Below, piece by piece: positions 46,255 through 47,170 of a stretch of DNA of 47,170 nucleotides. The notes beneath the pieces were generated by a model. It was not told the origin of the DNA. It searched no databases and saw only the letters and a list, made by a program, of their open reading frames with translations. Source of the DNA: an uncultured Clostridium sp. (GTDB taxonomy: Bacteria > Bacillota > Clostridia > Lachnospirales > Lachnospiraceae); the NCBI GenBank assembly GCA_947178445.1, contig CAMWYJ010000022.1:1-47170 (forward strand), read 5' to 3'. Positions within the stretch are counted from its first letter, which is position 1; each line of letters opens with the position of its first letter. The position numbers were made by a program, and so were the translations under genes.

Positions 46255-46986
46255 ATGAAAGAACAGCTTTACACAATTCCAGTGACAGATGCGTTCCATT
46301 CAGACTGTGAATGCCCGCTTTGCAGAATGAAACATGAATTAGAAAGAAATGCCATCGAATACACCATGGGACCCAGTTACATGGAAGATGACAACCGTGC
46401 CATGACAGATGAAATGGGCTTTTGTGAAAAACACATTCAGGATTTATATGGTGAAAAAAACCGTTTAGGTCTCGCTCTGATGCTCAGCACACATATGCAG
46501 AAAACAACCAGGGATTTAAAAAAGCTTTCTGAAAATCCTGTTAATGGCAAATCCCTTATCAAAAAGAAATCAGATTCCTCTCCTCTTTTTGAGTATGCAA
46601 ACAAATTAAGCCACACCTGCTTTATTTGCAGCCGTATAAACCAGACTTTTGACCGGTACATTGACACCATCTTTCACCTATATAAGAAAGATGCCTCCTT
46701 CTCTGAAACAATCCGGCAGTCAAAAGGCTTTTGCACTTATCACTATGCACTGCTTTTTGACCGGGCCGGCGATTTTCTTTCCAAAGAACAGGCTTGCTCT
46801 TTTATAAAGGATATCAACACCGTATATTTTGGTAATATGGAACGTATGCAGGAAGATATAGAATGGTTCATCAACAAATTTGATTACCGATACCAGAACG
46901 AACCATGGAAGAATGCAAAAGATGCACTTCCAAGAGCGGTTATGAAAACACATAGCAGCATCACGCCGGATATGGAGCTTTTATAG
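46255..46986 (+). CDS. DUF6062 family protein with two CxxC/CxxH modules
   Basis: A 243-residue soluble protein that I place in the DUF6062 family; its function is unknown. It has two matching cysteine/histidine sets: Cys20-x2-Cys23 with Cys57-x2-His60, and Cys122-x2-Cys125 with Cys160-x2-His163. The gaps of 33 and 34 residues and the repeated GFC-x2-H block suggest two copies of one metal-binding fold, probably zinc. A third cysteine (Cys18) precedes the first set. AGGAG lies eight bases before the ATG. The gene stands alone, with a promoter and long structured leader upstream and a large palindrome downstream. There is no signal peptide or membrane span. Confidence 0.83.
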   Translation: MKEQLYTIPVTDAFHSDCECPLCRMKHELERNAIEYTMGPSYMEDDNRAMTDEMGFCEKHIQDLYGEKNRLGLALMLSTHMQKTTRDLKKLSENPVNGKSLIKKKSDSSPLFEYANKLSHTCFICSRINQTFDRYIDTIFHLYKKDASFSETIRQSKGFCTYHYALLFDRAGDFLSKEQACSFIKDINTVYFGNMERMQEDIEWFINKFDYRYQNEPWKNAKDALPRAVMKTHSSITPDMELL

Positions 46987-47032
46987 CATTTATAATTTGT
47001 ATGTTCCATCAAACATTACAAACCTACCACGA

Positions 47033-47068
47033 GTCAACAGCCCCGCTGCAAGCAGCGGGGCTGTTGAC
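47033..47068. repeat. Perfect 17-base palindrome (GC-rich hairpin)
   Basis: GTCAACAGCCCCGCTGC and GCAGCGGGGCTGTTGAC pair perfectly around an AA centre, 46 bases after the DUF6062 stop. It would be a very stable hairpin but no U-run follows on either strand, so it may be a repeat doubling as a transcript end or stability element. It begins a compound cluster with the hairpins at 47082-47109 and 47111-47153 (TGTTGGGTC/GACCCAACA). Confidence 0.7.
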
Positions 47069-47081
47069 CCTCACGGCAGTC

Positions 47082-47109
47082 GCCAAATGCGAGCAAGCTC
47101 ACACTTGGC
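47082..47109. repeat. Hairpin repeat, copy B (GCCAA...TTGGC family)
   Basis: GCCAAATGCGAGC and GCTCACACTTGGC pair around an AA centre with two G-U-type mismatches. It is preceded by AGTC and matches copy A at 17392-17423 in its outer ends and centre. No gene lies between it and the window edge. Confidence 0.6.
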
Positions 47110-47170
47110 TTGTTGGGTCGCGGAAATCAATCTCACACACCCAGGACCCAACAGTCCATAAATTACAGAT

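Noticed and set aside
45994-46299. A 101-residue minus-strand frame before groES
   Set aside because: It runs through the inverted-repeat element and the start of the DUF6062 gene; its sequence is explained by the repeat.

Overview
The window looks like a chromosomal segment of a low-GC, Gram-positive anaerobe of the Clostridia, most likely a gut Lachnospiraceae. The evidence is AT-rich DNA, strong AGGAGG-type ribosome sites, a CIRCE-controlled groESL operon, teichoic-acid-type CDP-ribitol genes, a secreted GH25 lysozyme with cell-wall-binding repeats, a FabV enoyl reductase, a QueH protein, and DUF6062 and CmpB-like (PF06541) proteins typical of that family. No species can be named from the sequence alone.

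Region 1 (1-27,746, all on the minus strand) is a large cell-surface polysaccharide locus that falls into blocks. Block a (27,746 to 22,139) has a WbaP-type initiating sugar-phosphate transferase, two CDP-alditol (PF04464) phosphotransferases and a GT2 glycosyltransferase. Block b (22,022 to 17,569) has its own promoter and holds a TagG/TagH-type ABC exporter, a third PF04464 polymerase and TarI/TarJ, which make CDP-ribitol. Block c (17,330 to 9,071) holds UDP-glucose dehydrogenase, a PglF/PglE/PglC-like set for an amino-dideoxy sugar, a GNAT acetyltransferase and a membrane-anchored GH78 alpha-L-rhamnosidase. Block d (8,973 to the left edge) starts at a good promoter. It holds a NeuD/PglD-like acetyltransferase, glycosyltransferases, a WbpO/WbpP pair for UDP-GalNAc and UDP-GalNAcA, a second DegT aminotransferase, a Wzx flippase and the start of an EpsG-like polymerase. 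Together they suggest a ribitol-phosphate polymer exported by an ABC transporter next to a Wzx/Wzy-type capsule containing amino sugars and uronic acids.

Region 2 (27,771-41,701, minus strand) begins with a 160-base TA-flanked inverted-repeat element, then the GH25 lysozyme, GlmM, a YegS-like lipid kinase, a TIGR01212 radical SAM protein, a dCache chemoreceptor, FabV, CarB-CarA and QueH. Several well-formed promoters and terminators divide this part into short transcription units.

Region 3 (41,795-47,170, mixed strands) carries a 77-residue unknown protein with its own promoter and terminator, a possible 35-residue Cys-containing protein, a CmpB-like membrane protein, a flavin reductase-like protein, groES-groEL with CIRCE, and a DUF6062 protein with two matching CxxC/CxxH modules. 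The DUF6062 gene is preceded by a promoter and a roughly 230-base highly structured repeat that would form its mRNA leader. A cluster of hairpin repeats closes the window, one of which is related to a repeat at 17,392.
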